A stretch of 64,000 nt of DNA, taken from Geobacter sp. OR-1 (GTDB lineage: Bacteria; Desulfobacterota; Desulfuromonadia; Geobacterales; DSM-12255). The stretch lies in assembly GCF_000813145.1 (NCBI RefSeq), contig NZ_BAZF01000015.1, positions 1-64,000 of the forward strand. The letters are read 5' to 3'. Within the stretch, counting starts at the first letter, position 1; the number at the start of each line of letters is the position of its first letter. The position numbers and the translations under genes are program-made. The notes under the pieces were generated by a model. The model had not been told where the DNA came from, ran no database searches, and saw only the letters and a list, made by a program, of their open reading frames with translations. Shown one piece after another: positions 14,786-24,461 of this stretch.

Positions 14786-16561
14786 ATGACCGATACCATG
14801 CGCTGGGACACAACACGCCTTTATTCCTCTCCGGACGCACCGGAACTGGAACGCGATTACGGGCAGGCAGCAGCTGACGCCGGTGCGTTCCGGGAACGCT
14901 ACCTGGGCAAGGTAGGGACACTGGATGCTGCCGGGCTGCTGGCCGCGCTGCAGGAATACGAGCGACTGCAGGAATCCGCCGTGCTCCCCCAGCTGTACGG
15001 ACATCTCCTGTTCGCTGCAGACAGCGAGTCGGACCGGCACAAGACGCTGATGCAGCGCGGCATGGAGTTCGGCAATGAGATCTCCCGGGAAATCCTGTTC
15101 TTCGATCTCGAACTGATGGCGATCCCTGAAGACTCTTTTGCGCCGGTAATCGCTGATGGCCGGCTTGCCGGCTACCGGCATTATCTGGCCGCCATCCGCA
15201 GGTTCCAGCCGTATGCCCTGCCCGAACGGGAGGAACAGCTTCTGACCCGGAAGAACCTGACCGGGATCCAGGCATTCAGCAAACTGTTCGACGAACTGAG
15301 TGCGTCGCTCACCTTCAGGATGGAGCTGGACGGAGAAGAGCGCGACTTTACCGGCGAGGAGCTGATCTCGCTGCTCCACCACCCGGACGCAGCGGTCCGC
15401 GAACGGGCGCTGAGTGTGTTCCTGAACGGGCACGCCGATCAGGGGATTGTGCTCTCCACCGTGTTCAACACGGTGGCGCTCGACCACGGCCAGGAGATGG
15501 AGCTGCGGGGGTACTCCGACCCGATGCAGCCGACCAACCTGGGAAACGAGCTCGCCATGGAGGCGGTGGAGCACCTGATGCAGGTCACGGAGCGTAATTT
15601 CCCTCTGGCCCAGGAGTATTTCCGGATCAAGGCCGGACTGCTCGGGATGGACAAGCTGAAGAATACCGATGTCTATGCCCCGGTCGGCGAGTGCCACCGG
15701 AAATACAGCTTCGAGGACGCCAGGAAACTGGTGCTGGACGCCTACAGCGGCTTCAACCCGGATTACGGGCCGCTCATCGACGGCTTTTTCAGGGAACGCC
15801 GGATCGATGTCGAGCCGAGGCCGGGCAAATCGGGCGGCGCATTCTGCATGGGGCTCACGCCGCAACTGCCGCCATACCTGCTGTTAAATTTCACCGGCAA
15901 CCTGAGAGACGTCTCAACGCTCGCCCACGAAGCCGGCCACGGACTGCATTACCTCCGGTCGCAGGAGCAGACCATGCTGAACTACCATGCGCCGCTCCCC
16001 CTGGCAGAGACCGCGTCGGTATTCGGAGAGATGCTGCTGACCAGCAGGATGCTGGCCGAAGAAACCGACCGGGAGGTGAAGATCTCCCTGCTCTGCGCCA
16101 CTATTGAGGATATCATCGCCACCACCTTCCGCCAGGTGGTGTTGACCCGCTTCGAGCAGCGGCTGCACAACGAACGGAGCAGCGGGCTCCTCCCCTCGAA
16201 CCGGATCTGCGAGATCTGGTGGGAAGAGAACGGCAAGCTGTTCGGCGATTCAGTGGAAATGATCGAACCATACCGCTGGGGGTGGAGCTATATCTCCCAT
16301 TTCATCCACACCCGGTTCTACTGCTATGCCTATACCTTTGCCGAACTGCTGGTCCTGTCCCTCTATAGCCGGTACCGGGAGACCGGCCCGGCCTTTGTCC
16401 CGCTATTCGATGCGGTACTCCGGAGCGGCGGTTCAAGATCGCCGGCAGATACCGCGGCGCTCGCCGGGATCGATATCAACGACCCCGGGTTCTGGCAAAA
16501 GGGTTACGACCTGCTGGCAGAGCTGGTCGGCCAGCTGAAGGGACTGGTGAAACCCACTTAA
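14786..16561 (+). CDS. pepF: Oligoendopeptidase F (M3 family zinc peptidase)
   Basis: A 591-residue cytoplasmic metallopeptidase. The zinc motif is HEAGH near residue 381 (VSTLAHEAGHGLHYL), with the third ligand expected in the following ETASVFGEML helix. The N-terminal helical domain (about 115-180) and the C-terminal YISHFIHTRFYCYAYTFAEL match PepF/M3B proteins. It cleaves short peptides, usually in peptide turnover. GAGGAG lies 8 nt upstream of the ATG, with a plausible promoter further up. It appears monocistronic. Length is typical of the family. Confidence 0.93.
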   Translation: MTDTMRWDTTRLYSSPDAPELERDYGQAAADAGAFRERYLGKVGTLDAAGLLAALQEYERLQESAVLPQLYGHLLFAADSESDRHKTLMQRGMEFGNEISREILFFDLELMAIPEDSFAPVIADGRLAGYRHYLAAIRRFQPYALPEREEQLLTRKNLTGIQAFSKLFDELSASLTFRMELDGEERDFTGEELISLLHHPDAAVRERALSVFLNGHADQGIVLSTVFNTVALDHGQEMELRGYSDPMQPTNLGNELAMEAVEHLMQVTERNFPLAQEYFRIKAGLLGMDKLKNTDVYAPVGECHRKYSFEDARKLVLDAYSGFNPDYGPLIDGFFRERRIDVEPRPGKSGGAFCMGLTPQLPPYLLLNFTGNLRDVSTLAHEAGHGLHYLRSQEQTMLNYHAPLPLAETASVFGEMLLTSRMLAEETDREVKISLLCATIEDIIATTFRQVVLTRFEQRLHNERSSGLLPSNRICEIWWEENGKLFGDSVEMIEPYRWGWSYISHFIHTRFYCYAYTFAELLVLSLYSRYRETGPAFVPLFDAVLRSGGSRSPADTAALAGIDINDPGFWQKGYDLLAELVGQLKGLVKPT

Positions 16562-16817
16562 TAAGACGGCTTTTTTTACTATTCACTATTTCACACCCTT
16601 ATTGGCACCTCGCGTCAACTATTTGACCCGGTGAAAATGGCGCCATTGTCCAGGCGCCATTGATCCTTCCCGCCGGAGCGGCGCAGGCAAAGGGTTTCAG
16701 CGGCAGCACCCTTTTCACTCCCCCTCCGGCCCTGAGGGCATGGAAATTGCTCATTTACCCTGAGTCCGCGGGACGGCCTCGCAAATCCCCATCAGACAAG
16801 GGTTTATTGACAATCCT
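16562..16817. other. Intergenic region upstream of the giant dockerin protein
   Basis: 256 bp without a coding signal. It contains the inverted repeat TGGCGCC-ATTGTCCA-GGCGCCA around 16638-16660 and a GC-rich stretch. I see no clear sigma-70 or sigma-54 promoter and no recognised riboswitch. Confidence 0.5.
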
Positions 16818-19800
16818 ATGCGCAATCCCTTACTCAGCAGTACCGGAATAAACTTCGTTACCGTCATCTTCTTCCTGGTCGCCCTTTGCTTTCTGGTCCC
16901 CTCTGCCCACGCCGTTGGTTTCAACAACTGGAGCAGCGCCGGAGGACCGAGCCCCTCCACGGCGCTCTTCAAGGCGGTGAAGGTTTCGGCAACCACGGCT
17001 TACGCCGGGGGTGACGGCGGCGGAATTTACCTCGCCGCAACTGCGGCAACCAAATGGACCCCTTCCAGTTCCGGGCTTACCGACCGGCAGATCCAGGGGA
17101 TCACGATCGACCCGGTTGCGGCGCATGTCGTCTATGCAGCCACGAAAAACGGCATTTTCAAAAGCAGTGACAGCGGGGCGAACTGGAGCCCGTCTTCCAC
17201 CGGCTTGACCAGCACCGATGTCAGGGCAATCGCTGTCAACCCGGCAACCCCATCGATCCTGTATGCCGCCACCGCCGCAGGGGTCTTCAAAAGCATCGAT
17301 AGCGGCGACAGCTGGACTGATGCCAACATCGGGATTGACCCGGCTGATCTGGATATCCGCGCCCTCCTGGTCAACCCCGCAACCCCGGCAATACTGTATG
17401 CAGCCACAAATAACGGCGTCTACACATCCGGGGACAGCGCCGCCAGCTGGAGCCAGGAACTGGCCGGCAAGGCGGTTTCCGCCCTTGCCTATGCCGCCAC
17501 GACCCCGGCGACGATCATCGCCGGCACGGCAGCAGAAGGGGTCTATTCCAATGACGGCACCAGCGGCTGGGTCGCCGACCTCAGCCAGCCCGCCAATCTC
17601 GCGATCAACGCGCTCCTGGTCAACAACGCTACCAACCCTACCCTGTTCTTTGCCGGAACCGGCAACGGGCTCTACAAGAGAAGCATCGCCGCCGGCTCCC
17701 CCTGGACAGCGGTCACCGGCCTCCCCTCGCCGACAGCGGTCTACGGCCTGGCGCGGCTCGAAGGCGGGACCACCTATTATGCCGCCACCGACAACGGCAT
17801 CTACCGGTCGACCAACTCCGGCAACTCCTGGAGCGTCTTCTCGTCCGGGCTGATCGTGGGAAAGGGCGTCACCTTCAACCCGGCCAGCGTCAACAACGTC
17901 ATTGCCGGTTTCAGCGGCAGCGGGATATACCGTTCCACGAACAGCGGCGACAGCTGGATCCAGACCGCGACGCCAGCGGCGACCACCTTGTTCGCTGCAT
18001 CTCTGGTCTATGACTCGGCCGGGTCGGCAGCGTATGCAGCCACAGGCAGCGGGGTGTTCAGTTCGATCGACAACGGCATCAACTGGAATCCGTTCAATAC
18101 CGGCCTGACCGTTCTTGACGTCAGGACCCTGTTGATGGACCCGGCCGACACCCTTTATGCAGGAACAGCAGCCGGGGTCTTTTTCTGGGATTCCGTGGGC
18201 GGCGCCTGGAACGAGCTGAACCCGAACAACAGCCTGGGGAACAAGGATGTCACCAGCCTGGCTCATGACGGCACCTACCTGTACGCCGGCACCGCAGGCG
18301 GCGGGGTGTACCGGAGAGAGTTTGCCGGCAGCGACTGGATCCAGAAGATTTCCGGACTGGCGGCCAGCACCTCGATAACCTCATTGTCGGTCGATAGCGT
18401 GTATATCTATGCCGGCACTAAAGGCAGCGGCGTCTACCGGAGCGTAAACCAGGGGGACAGCTGGAACGCTGTCAACACCGGGATTCAGGCGCAGTATCAA
18501 AACATCCGCTCACTGGCGTCCATGAACACCCCCCAGTTTACGGTCGCCGGGACCAACGGCGGCGGCGTGTTCTTCTCCAACAACAACGGCGACATCTGGA
18601 CCCCCATCAATAACGGGCTTAAGAATATCGATCTTTATGTCAACGGGCTCACCGCGGTAGCGACAAACCCGGTCAAGGTCTACGCAGCCACTGACGGCGG
18701 CCGGATATTCTCCCTATCGGTCGCTCCCGATGCCGCGGTCAGAACCGTCAACCCGGCCGACAATTCAGAAACCCCGGTTACCGGCACGCAAAACTACGGC
18801 AAGGTGAACATCGGCGTCACGGGGAGCATTGTCTTTGCTCTCCGCAATACCGGCACCATCCAGCTGAACGTGGCATCGCTCAACTTTACCGGCATAGCGG
18901 CCGACGTCGCCCTGTTCGAGGTCGTCAGGGCCGGCAACCGCCAGTGTGGCGACCAGACCAATCTCCCCTTCACCATCAATGCCGGCGACTACTGCACCAT
19001 CGGCGTGAAGTTCTCGCCGACCCCGGTGGCCGGCTCAGGTATCAAGCTGGCCGACCTGACCATCGGCTATGATGCGCCGGTCAACCCGATAGTTGTCAGT
19101 CTCAAGGGGGAAGCAGGCTACCCGCCCGAGGCGCTGATTACCGCCCCGCTCCTGAATGCGACCATCAGAACCACTGGGGGCGGCGGCTTTCTGATGACCG
19201 GCACCGCCACTGACACGGACGCAGCCGGAAATCCGGGCGACGGTTCCACCCTGGCGAGCGTTGAGATCTGGACCAGCGCCGACGCCCTCTGGAAGACGGC
19301 GAACAAAAATCCGACCCTGAACTCCTGGACCAGTTGGAGCTACCCCTGGAACGCCGCAACCAGCGGTGATTACATCATCAAGGCCCGAGCCACGGACAAC
19401 AAAGGTTTTGTGCAATCCGCCCTCTCCCAGGTCAATGTAACGGTGGACAACGTGCCGCCCGAGGTCACGATAACCGCAAAGCCGCTGCCGCTCTCCAATG
19501 ACCTCACCCCGAGCGTCAGTTTCACCTCCACCAAGACCGGCGCCGGCTACCCCGGGGCAAACTTTCAATGCACCGTAGATTCAGCGGCGCCCTCTGACTG
19601 CAGTTCGCCGTACGTCCTCGCAGCGCTGGCAAACGGCAGCCATACCTTCAGCGTTACGGCGTTCGACGGTGTCGAGCCGCTACCAGGCAACTCAAGCGCC
19701 CCGGCGAACTACAGCTGGTCGGTCGACACCACGGCTCCGGCCACCAGCATTACGGCCACTCCGACTCAAAACACCCAGTTCTCCGAAGCCAGCTTCACCT

Positions 19801-21665
19801 TTTCAGCAAACCAGGCCGACTGTACCTTCCAGTGCAAGATCGACGCGAACCCATTTCTTTCCTGCACCAGCCCCCAGGTCTACAGCGGGCTCACCGACGG
19901 CAGCCACACCTTCACCGTCCAGGCGACCGACCCTGCGGGAAACACCTCGGCATCCGCGCCAACAACGCAGAGCTATACCTGGAAGGTTGACAAGAACGAC
20001 CTGCCGGTATCCGTCATCACCAATGCCCCGGCGGCCCCGCTGACCGGCAGCACCTTCACCTTCAACGGAACCGCAGCCGATGCCGTATCCGGAGTGAAGA
20101 TCGTTCAGGCCTCCATCGACGGCGTCAACTGGGCAAACGTAAACGGCACCACCACCTGGAGTTATCTCTGGAACCTACCGGCAAACGGGGTCTACACCAT
20201 GCAGTTCCGGGCCAAAGATAATGCCGACAACCTGCAGGCGACCAATGCCACCGCCAATATCATCATAAGCAACCCGGTTCCGAAATCCGTAATCACCTAC
20301 CCGGCCACGAACGCGCTCATCGGCAGGGCCGGTTCCACCACCATTATCGGAACCGCCGCTCCCGACAGCAACGGGCTCCCGCTCCAGAAGGTCCAGACGG
20401 CCATCTACCCCACCGCCTCCCCCCCGGCAACCCTGACCTGGATCGATGCCATCGGCACCACGTCGTGGAGCTACCCCTGGACGGTTGGCAGCGGTTCCAG
20501 CGACGGCGCCTATACAGTCCAATCGAGAGCGGTCGATACGGCCGGCAACCCGTCCCTGGCCGACAGCAACAGCAGCGTTCTGGTGACCATCGATCAGACG
20601 CTCCCCACATCGACCATCGACGCCATTGCCAATCCTCACCTTCAGGGTCATCTGCTGCAGATGACCGGGACCGCCGGCGACAACCTGTCCGGGGTGCAGA
20701 AGGTGGATGTTACCGTGACCGACAGCGCCAACAATGCCGTCACCACCCAGGCTTCCTATGACAGCGCTACCGGGACCTGGAGCTTCCAGAGCGCCCAATT
20801 GCCGGACGGGACCTACATCGTAAAGGTGACTGCCCAGGACAAGGCCGGCAACATACAGTTGCCGCCGTCAACTGTGACGCTTACCCTCGACAATCAGCCT
20901 CCGGTAACGACCATAACCGCGGCGCCGCCCGATCCTTCAAACCTGAGCGCGCCGTCATTCAGCTTCAGCGCCAATGAAACATCGACCTATGTCTGCACCT
21001 TTGACGGCAGCAGTGTCCCCTGCAACAGCCCCATGGGGTATTCAGGCAAGACTAACGGACCGCACAGCTTCTCGGTACGGGCGACCGACCGCGCCGGCAA
21101 TGTCGAAACCGCGCCGCCGGCTTACATCTGGTCCATCGATCTCATTCCGCCGACCGTAACCGGTGTCACCCCTGCCAACGGCACCACGAGAATCCCGGTC
21201 TCGGGGGCGGCAATAACTGCCAGTTTCAGCGAAGATATAAAGCCGGCAACCATCAATGGCTCGACCTTTATGCTGAACAATGGCGCTACCGGGGCGGTCA
21301 GCTACAACCAGTCAACACGCACCGCCTCCTTTGCCCCGGCCGGAGCGCTCGGTTATGCGACAACCTATACCGCAACCGTGACTCCGGGCATAACCGATCC
21401 GGCCGGCAACGGCCTGACGGCAAACGTCAACTGGAGCTTTACCACCGATCCCGACGGCGATATCAACCTGGACGGCAAGGTAGACATAGCGGACGCCCTG
21501 ATTGCCCTGAAAGCGGCGGTCGGCCGCCAGACCGTAACCGGGGCGGCACTGCTGCATGGCGATGTCGGGCCGCTCAAGAACGGCAGGCCGCTTGCCGACG
21601 GCGTCATCGACATCAGCGACGCAGTGGTCATTATTGAGCGGATACTCGGAATTTCCAATTGGTAG
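16818..21665 (+). CDS. Giant secreted beta-propeller / Ig-like / dockerin protein
   Basis: A 1615-residue secreted protein. A signal peptide (about 1-32, ending SAHA) leads into BNR/sortilin-type propeller repeats to about 640, many with VYAATKNGIFKSSDSGANW-like units. A choice-of-anchor-type domain follows (about 650-765), then several Ig-like repeats (GSHTFTVQATDPAGNTSA type), a Big_5-like domain (TPANGTTRIPVSGAAITASF) and a C-terminal dockerin-like module from about 1544: DINLDGKVDIADALIALKAA and, after an insertion, DGVIDISDAVVIIERILG. The two DxNxDGxxD-type loops would bind calcium. The next gene encodes a cohesin-like lipoprotein, so the dockerin may tether this protein to the cell surface. 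Substrate is unknown. Confidence 0.82.
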   Translation: MRNPLLSSTGINFVTVIFFLVALCFLVPSAHAVGFNNWSSAGGPSPSTALFKAVKVSATTAYAGGDGGGIYLAATAATKWTPSSSGLTDRQIQGITIDPVAAHVVYAATKNGIFKSSDSGANWSPSSTGLTSTDVRAIAVNPATPSILYAATAAGVFKSIDSGDSWTDANIGIDPADLDIRALLVNPATPAILYAATNNGVYTSGDSAASWSQELAGKAVSALAYAATTPATIIAGTAAEGVYSNDGTSGWVADLSQPANLAINALLVNNATNPTLFFAGTGNGLYKRSIAAGSPWTAVTGLPSPTAVYGLARLEGGTTYYAATDNGIYRSTNSGNSWSVFSSGLIVGKGVTFNPASVNNVIAGFSGSGIYRSTNSGDSWIQTATPAATTLFAASLVYDSAGSAAYAATGSGVFSSIDNGINWNPFNTGLTVLDVRTLLMDPADTLYAGTAAGVFFWDSVGGAWNELNPNNSLGNKDVTSLAHDGTYLYAGTAGGGVYRREFAGSDWIQKISGLAASTSITSLSVDSVYIYAGTKGSGVYRSVNQGDSWNAVNTGIQAQYQNIRSLASMNTPQFTVAGTNGGGVFFSNNNGDIWTPINNGLKNIDLYVNGLTAVATNPVKVYAATDGGRIFSLSVAPDAAVRTVNPADNSETPVTGTQNYGKVNIGVTGSIVFALRNTGTIQLNVASLNFTGIAADVALFEVVRAGNRQCGDQTNLPFTINAGDYCTIGVKFSPTPVAGSGIKLADLTIGYDAPVNPIVVSLKGEAGYPPEALITAPLLNATIRTTGGGGFLMTGTATDTDAAGNPGDGSTLASVEIWTSADALWKTANKNPTLNSWTSWSYPWNAATSGDYIIKARATDNKGFVQSALSQVNVTVDNVPPEVTITAKPLPLSNDLTPSVSFTSTKTGAGYPGANFQCTVDSAAPSDCSSPYVLAALANGSHTFSVTAFDGVEPLPGNSSAPANYSWSVDTTAPATSITATPTQNTQFSEASFTFSANQADCTFQCKIDANPFLSCTSPQVYSGLTDGSHTFTVQATDPAGNTSASAPTTQSYTWKVDKNDLPVSVITNAPAAPLTGSTFTFNGTAADAVSGVKIVQASIDGVNWANVNGTTTWSYLWNLPANGVYTMQFRAKDNADNLQATNATANIIISNPVPKSVITYPATNALIGRAGSTTIIGTAAPDSNGLPLQKVQTAIYPTASPPATLTWIDAIGTTSWSYPWTVGSGSSDGAYTVQSRAVDTAGNPSLADSNSSVLVTIDQTLPTSTIDAIANPHLQGHLLQMTGTAGDNLSGVQKVDVTVTDSANNAVTTQASYDSATGTWSFQSAQLPDGTYIVKVTAQDKAGNIQLPPSTVTLTLDNQPPVTTITAAPPDPSNLSAPSFSFSANETSTYVCTFDGSSVPCNSPMGYSGKTNGPHSFSVRATDRAGNVETAPPAYIWSIDLIPPTVTGVTPANGTTRIPVSGAAITASFSEDIKPATINGSTFMLNNGATGAVSYNQSTRTASFAPAGALGYATTYTATVTPGITDPAGNGLTANVNWSFTTDPDGDINLDGKVDIADALIALKAAVGRQTVTGAALLHGDVGPLKNGRPLADGVIDISDAVVIIERILGISNW

Positions 21666-21686
21666 AAAATGTTATCAGGAGTTGTT

Positions 21687-22910
21687 ATGAACCCATATAA
21701 GATAATCGGAACCATTTTCGCGATGATGGCGCTCACCCTGTTGAACGGCTGCGGCGGAGGGGGGAGCTCTTCGGGTGGGGTAATCACCCCGCCAACAACA
21801 ACGGCCATCACCGGGGTCGCGTCCAAAGGGATGCTCAAAGGCGGGACCGTCAAGGTTTATACCCTGCCCGCATCCCGCGACATCAATCAGAAACAGTTAC
21901 TGACCGCAGCCGTCGTTACCAGCAGCATTGACGGCAGATACCAGATCAATATCGGGTCACATACCGGCCTCGTGCTCCTGGAAGCGAGCGGCAGCTACAC
22001 CAATGAGGCGGACGGCACCAGGAAAACCCTGGACGCCCCGCTGCGCGCCGCCCTGGTGATCGGGAGCGTCGGGGGCACGGTCAATGTGGCGATCACCCCG
22101 TTCACCGAGGTTGCCGTCAGGCTGGCCCTCACCGTCAACGGCACCCAGGGCACGATCTTGAGGGAAGAGGCGGTTACAGCCGCCAACGCGCTCCTCACCG
22201 GCCTCCTGCCGTTCGATATCCTCTCGGACCTGCCGGTCGAACCGCTGAACAGTGAACTGAACGGCGTCAGCGCGCCCCGCCAGGATTACACCCTGGCCTT
22301 GGCCGCCGTGTCCAAGCTCGCGACCTCGTCATCGCTCACCGGGGTCATCGAGGATTACCGCAAGCAGCTCTTCAATACCGGCCGTTTCTCGCTGGCCGCG
22401 GTAAATGCCTTCAAGGCGGCCTTGAACGACCCGGCCACCGGTTTTTTCGCCAGCGCCTTCAACAACACCGGTTATCAGGCGTTGACCGCGGGCCTGGAGA
22501 AATTCGGCTACTACACCACGACCCTCAAGATATACGCCACCGGCAACTTCGCCACAACGGACATCATCAAGGGAATCCAGCTCGCCATCACCCTGCCGGC
22601 CGGCATGTCGGTGAAGACCGGCACGGATAGCCTGCCGCTGGCCGGCATCATCACCGCCTCGGGGAATGCGGCCATCGGTTCATACTTTGAGCCCGCCGGC
22701 TATAACAGTTCGACCAATACCCTTAGCTTTGCCCTGATCAGCAGCACCGGTTTCGGTTCCGGCGAATTCGCCACGGTCATGCTGCAGACCTCGCCGACCA
22801 TCTCCCCCCCGGTCAACACCAGCTTCACAGCATCCAATGTCACGGTGGTTACCAAAGGGGGAGAGTCGATCACCGACCTGACGACCGTCTCCTTTGCAAT
22901 TGTGAACTGA
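21687..22910 (+). CDS. Lipoprotein with C-terminal cohesin-like domain
   Basis: A 407-residue lipoprotein: MNPYKIIGTIFAMMALTLLN is followed by the lipobox LLNGC and a glycine/serine linker. Residues about 35-120 form a beta-rich domain (ITGVASKGMLKGGTVKVY). A helical middle part contains DYTLALAAVSKLATSS. The C-terminal 130 residues have cohesin-like strands: IIKGIQLAITLPAGMSV, NTLSFALISSTGFGSGEFAT, TSFTASNVTVVTKGGESI. ATG 21687 is chosen because AGGAG lies upstream; the ATG at 21669 is out of reach of that site. It is 21 bp after the dockerin protein and surely co-transcribed. The cohesin call is by pattern only; a search would settle it. A terminator follows. Confidence 0.75.
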   Translation: MNPYKIIGTIFAMMALTLLNGCGGGGSSSGGVITPPTTTAITGVASKGMLKGGTVKVYTLPASRDINQKQLLTAAVVTSSIDGRYQINIGSHTGLVLLEASGSYTNEADGTRKTLDAPLRAALVIGSVGGTVNVAITPFTEVAVRLALTVNGTQGTILREEAVTAANALLTGLLPFDILSDLPVEPLNSELNGVSAPRQDYTLALAAVSKLATSSSLTGVIEDYRKQLFNTGRFSLAAVNAFKAALNDPATGFFASAFNNTGYQALTAGLEKFGYYTTTLKIYATGNFATTDIIKGIQLAITLPAGMSVKTGTDSLPLAGIITASGNAAIGSYFEPAGYNSSTNTLSFALISSTGFGSGEFATVMLQTSPTISPPVNTSFTASNVTVVTKGGESITDLTTVSFAIVN

Positions 22911-22933
22911 CCCGGAGAGAGACATGGAATAAG

Positions 22934-22965
22934 AAAAGGCCGCATCCCTTTGGGAGCGGCCTTTT
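22934..22965. terminator. Rho-independent terminator, probably bidirectional
   Basis: AAAAGGCCGC (22934-22943) pairs with GCGGCCTTTT (22956-22965), followed by another T on the plus strand. It separates the convergent cohesin-lipoprotein and beta-barrel genes. Confidence 0.85.
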
Positions 22966-22978
22966 TCGTGAGACGGAC

Positions 22979-23005
22979 TGTAGGGGCGCTGCTTGTGGCG
23001 CCCAA
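22979..23005. repeat. GTAGGGGC...GCCC repeat, single copy
   Basis: TGTAGGGGCGCTGCTTGTGG with its GGCGCCC partner arm, lying between the terminator and the stop codon of the beta-barrel gene. Same family as the copies around the RAYT gene. Confidence 0.7.
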
Positions 23006-23635
23006 TTAAAAGAAGTACTTTGCCCCAACGTCGATGTTGATGCCGCCGAACTCCCATTTCTGCTTTTTGACGGTGTAATCGGTCGGGTCTTTCAGCTCAA
23101 TCTCGGGTTTGGCCGAGAACCACTTGAAATTGGCCCCCACGGTCCAGTGCTGCGACAGTTTGAAATCGGCGTCGAACAGGACCTGGTAGCCGACGGCAGC
23201 GCCATGGTTGCTTTCGGAAAAATTCTGGCCGGGCGTGATTGAGTTGGTATGGTCGGTATTGATGAAACCGAAGTAATAGCCGACGCCGGCCCCGGCCGAG
23301 AGCATGAGCTTTTCGAATTCAAGAATCCCCTTGGCGCTCAGGGTAACCGGCACCCCATAGGCGGTGCGATCCGTGCTTTTGCCGGCGTTGGCCTGGCTCC
23401 CCGATGTGGAGTAAAACCCGGTCCCGGCCTCGATCGCGGCATACGGCACCGGCCGGTATCCGGCAGCCACCTCGAAGTTGTAACCGGTGTCGAAATACTT
23501 GAAACCCACATCCTTGCCATTGGGGAGAAACAGGCCTCCCCGGGCCGTCACATAGGGCTCGTCTGCCGCCGAGGCGCTTCCGGCGGCAACTGTCGCCATA
23601 ATCAGGGCCAATGCCAATACGGTTCTCTTCTTCAC
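23006..23635 (-). CDS. Small outer-membrane beta-barrel protein (OmpW-like)
   Basis: A 209-residue protein with a signal peptide (MKKRTVLALALIMATVAAGS, cleavage near SASA-AD) and alternating strands ending in aromatic Phe (VGAKYFF), the signature of outer-membrane barrels inserted by BamA. About eight strands can be drawn, for example FEVAAGYRPVPYAAIEAGTG and FGGINIDVGAKYFF, which fits an OmpW/OmpA-type eight-stranded barrel. AAGGAGGGATATG provides a strong ribosome-binding site. Ligand or role is not evident. Confidence 0.78.
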   Translation of the reverse strand: MKKRTVLALALIMATVAAGSASAADEPYVTARGGLFLPNGKDVGFKYFDTGYNFEVAAGYRPVPYAAIEAGTGFYSTSGSQANAGKSTDRTAYGVPVTLSAKGILEFEKLMLSAGAGVGYYFGFINTDHTNSITPGQNFSESNHGAAVGYQVLFDADFKLSQHWTVGANFKWFSAKPEIELKDPTDYTVKKQKWEFGGINIDVGAKYFF

Positions 23636-23691
23636 ATATCCCTCCTTAGCATTTGAAAGTTCGCCATCAATTAGGACTATCCCGCGAAAGG

Positions 23692-23803
23692 TGCAGCAAA
23701 AAGCTTCGTATGCAAGGCTTGCGAAACTTGAGGAATGAGTCGTAGCCGGAGGCTACGTCGCAATGACGAAAGTTGAGCGTAACGCAGCAGACGGACTTTT
23801 GGC
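23692..23803. repeat. 112-bp dispersed repeat R1
   Basis: Starts TGCAGCAAAAAGC and ends GGACTTTTGGC, with a central hairpin GTAGCC-GGA-GGCTAC. It is a direct relative of R2 at 24339-24450 (shared GAGGAATGAG, GACGAA and GGACTTTTGGC). It sits just downstream of the FlgO-like gene, which stops at 23811. Confidence 0.85.
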
Positions 23804-23810
23804 TGCGCCG

Positions 23811-24461
23811 TCACTTGCCGTTTTTCCCCCACAGAAGCGCCCTGACATTGGCGTCAATGGGTAGGAGATAATCCTGGGCCGAGATGACGGTGCCGTCCGC
23901 GGCCCCCACCAGCTTGACGGTGACATAGACCCGGCCGCGCGATTCGGAATAGGTGCCGACCAGCAGGGCCTGCGCCTCGTGGTTCCGCCCGATCTCGCGG
24001 ACTTCGCGCGACAACATCAGCTCTCCCTCGGCCTGTTTGACAAAAATACTGTCGCGCAGTTTCATCTCGACAACCTTGTAGCCGTTCTTGGTCAGACGGG
24101 TGGAGAGATGCTCAGACAGTGTCCGCCCCAGGCGGGAACCGGACAGGGTATCGATATCGACCAGGGTGGCTACCAGCACCGCCCGCTCCTTGGGGAGACG
24201 GCGCGATGCCGGGATTTCCGCCAGCATCCGGTCCACTGCCTGGTAGCTGGCTGCCATCAGGCAATCGCCGTCTTCGGAACAGCTCTCGTTCTGGCCACCC
24301 CTGAAGCAGGCGCAGCCGGAAAGGCTGAAGCACAAAATGGCACAGCAAAAAGCTCCAAGAGCAAGGCGCGAGAAACGTGAGGAATGAGGCGTACTGGGGT
24401 ACGCCGCAGTGACGAAGGTTTTGAGTAACACAGCTATTGGACTTTTGGCGAAGCCATTCAT
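23811..24461 (-). CDS. FlgO-family lipoprotein with repeat-derived leader
   Basis: A 216-residue protein. Lipobox LSGC (FSLSGCACFRG) near residue 50 makes it a lipoprotein. The FlgO-like domain follows (about 70-215): AVLVATLVDIDTLSGSRLGR, LSTRLTKNGYKVVEMKLRDS, QALLVGTYSESRGRVYVTVK. FlgO proteins sit in the outer membrane and were first described in Vibrio flagellar motility; no flagellar gene is nearby here. ATG 24461 overlaps the upstream lipoprotein stop (ATGA) and has GGAGGTGG upstream. Residues about 5-44 are translated from dispersed repeat R2, so the leader has been replaced or extended by a mobile repeat. Confidence 0.8.
   Translation of the reverse strand: MNGFAKSPIAVLLKTFVTAAYPSTPHSSRFSRLALGAFCCAILCFSLSGCACFRGGQNESCSEDGDCLMAASYQAVDRMLAEIPASRRLPKERAVLVATLVDIDTLSGSRLGRTLSEHLSTRLTKNGYKVVEMKLRDSIFVKQAEGELMLSREVREIGRNHEAQALLVGTYSESRGRVYVTVKLVGAADGTVISAQDYLLPIDANVRALLWGKNGK
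24339..24450. repeat. 112-bp dispersed repeat R2 inside a coding region
   Basis: Same orientation and length as R1 (23692-23803), with its own central hairpin GGCGTAC-TGGG-GTACGCC. It lies entirely within the 5' part of the FlgO-like gene and encodes its hydrophobic leader (translated on the minus strand as LLKTFVTAAYPSTPHSSRFS and beyond). Confidence 0.85.

Noticed and set aside
16830-18266. Long open frame antisense to the beta-propeller protein
   Set aside because: No ribosome-binding site or domain is visible and it lies wholly within a clear gene.
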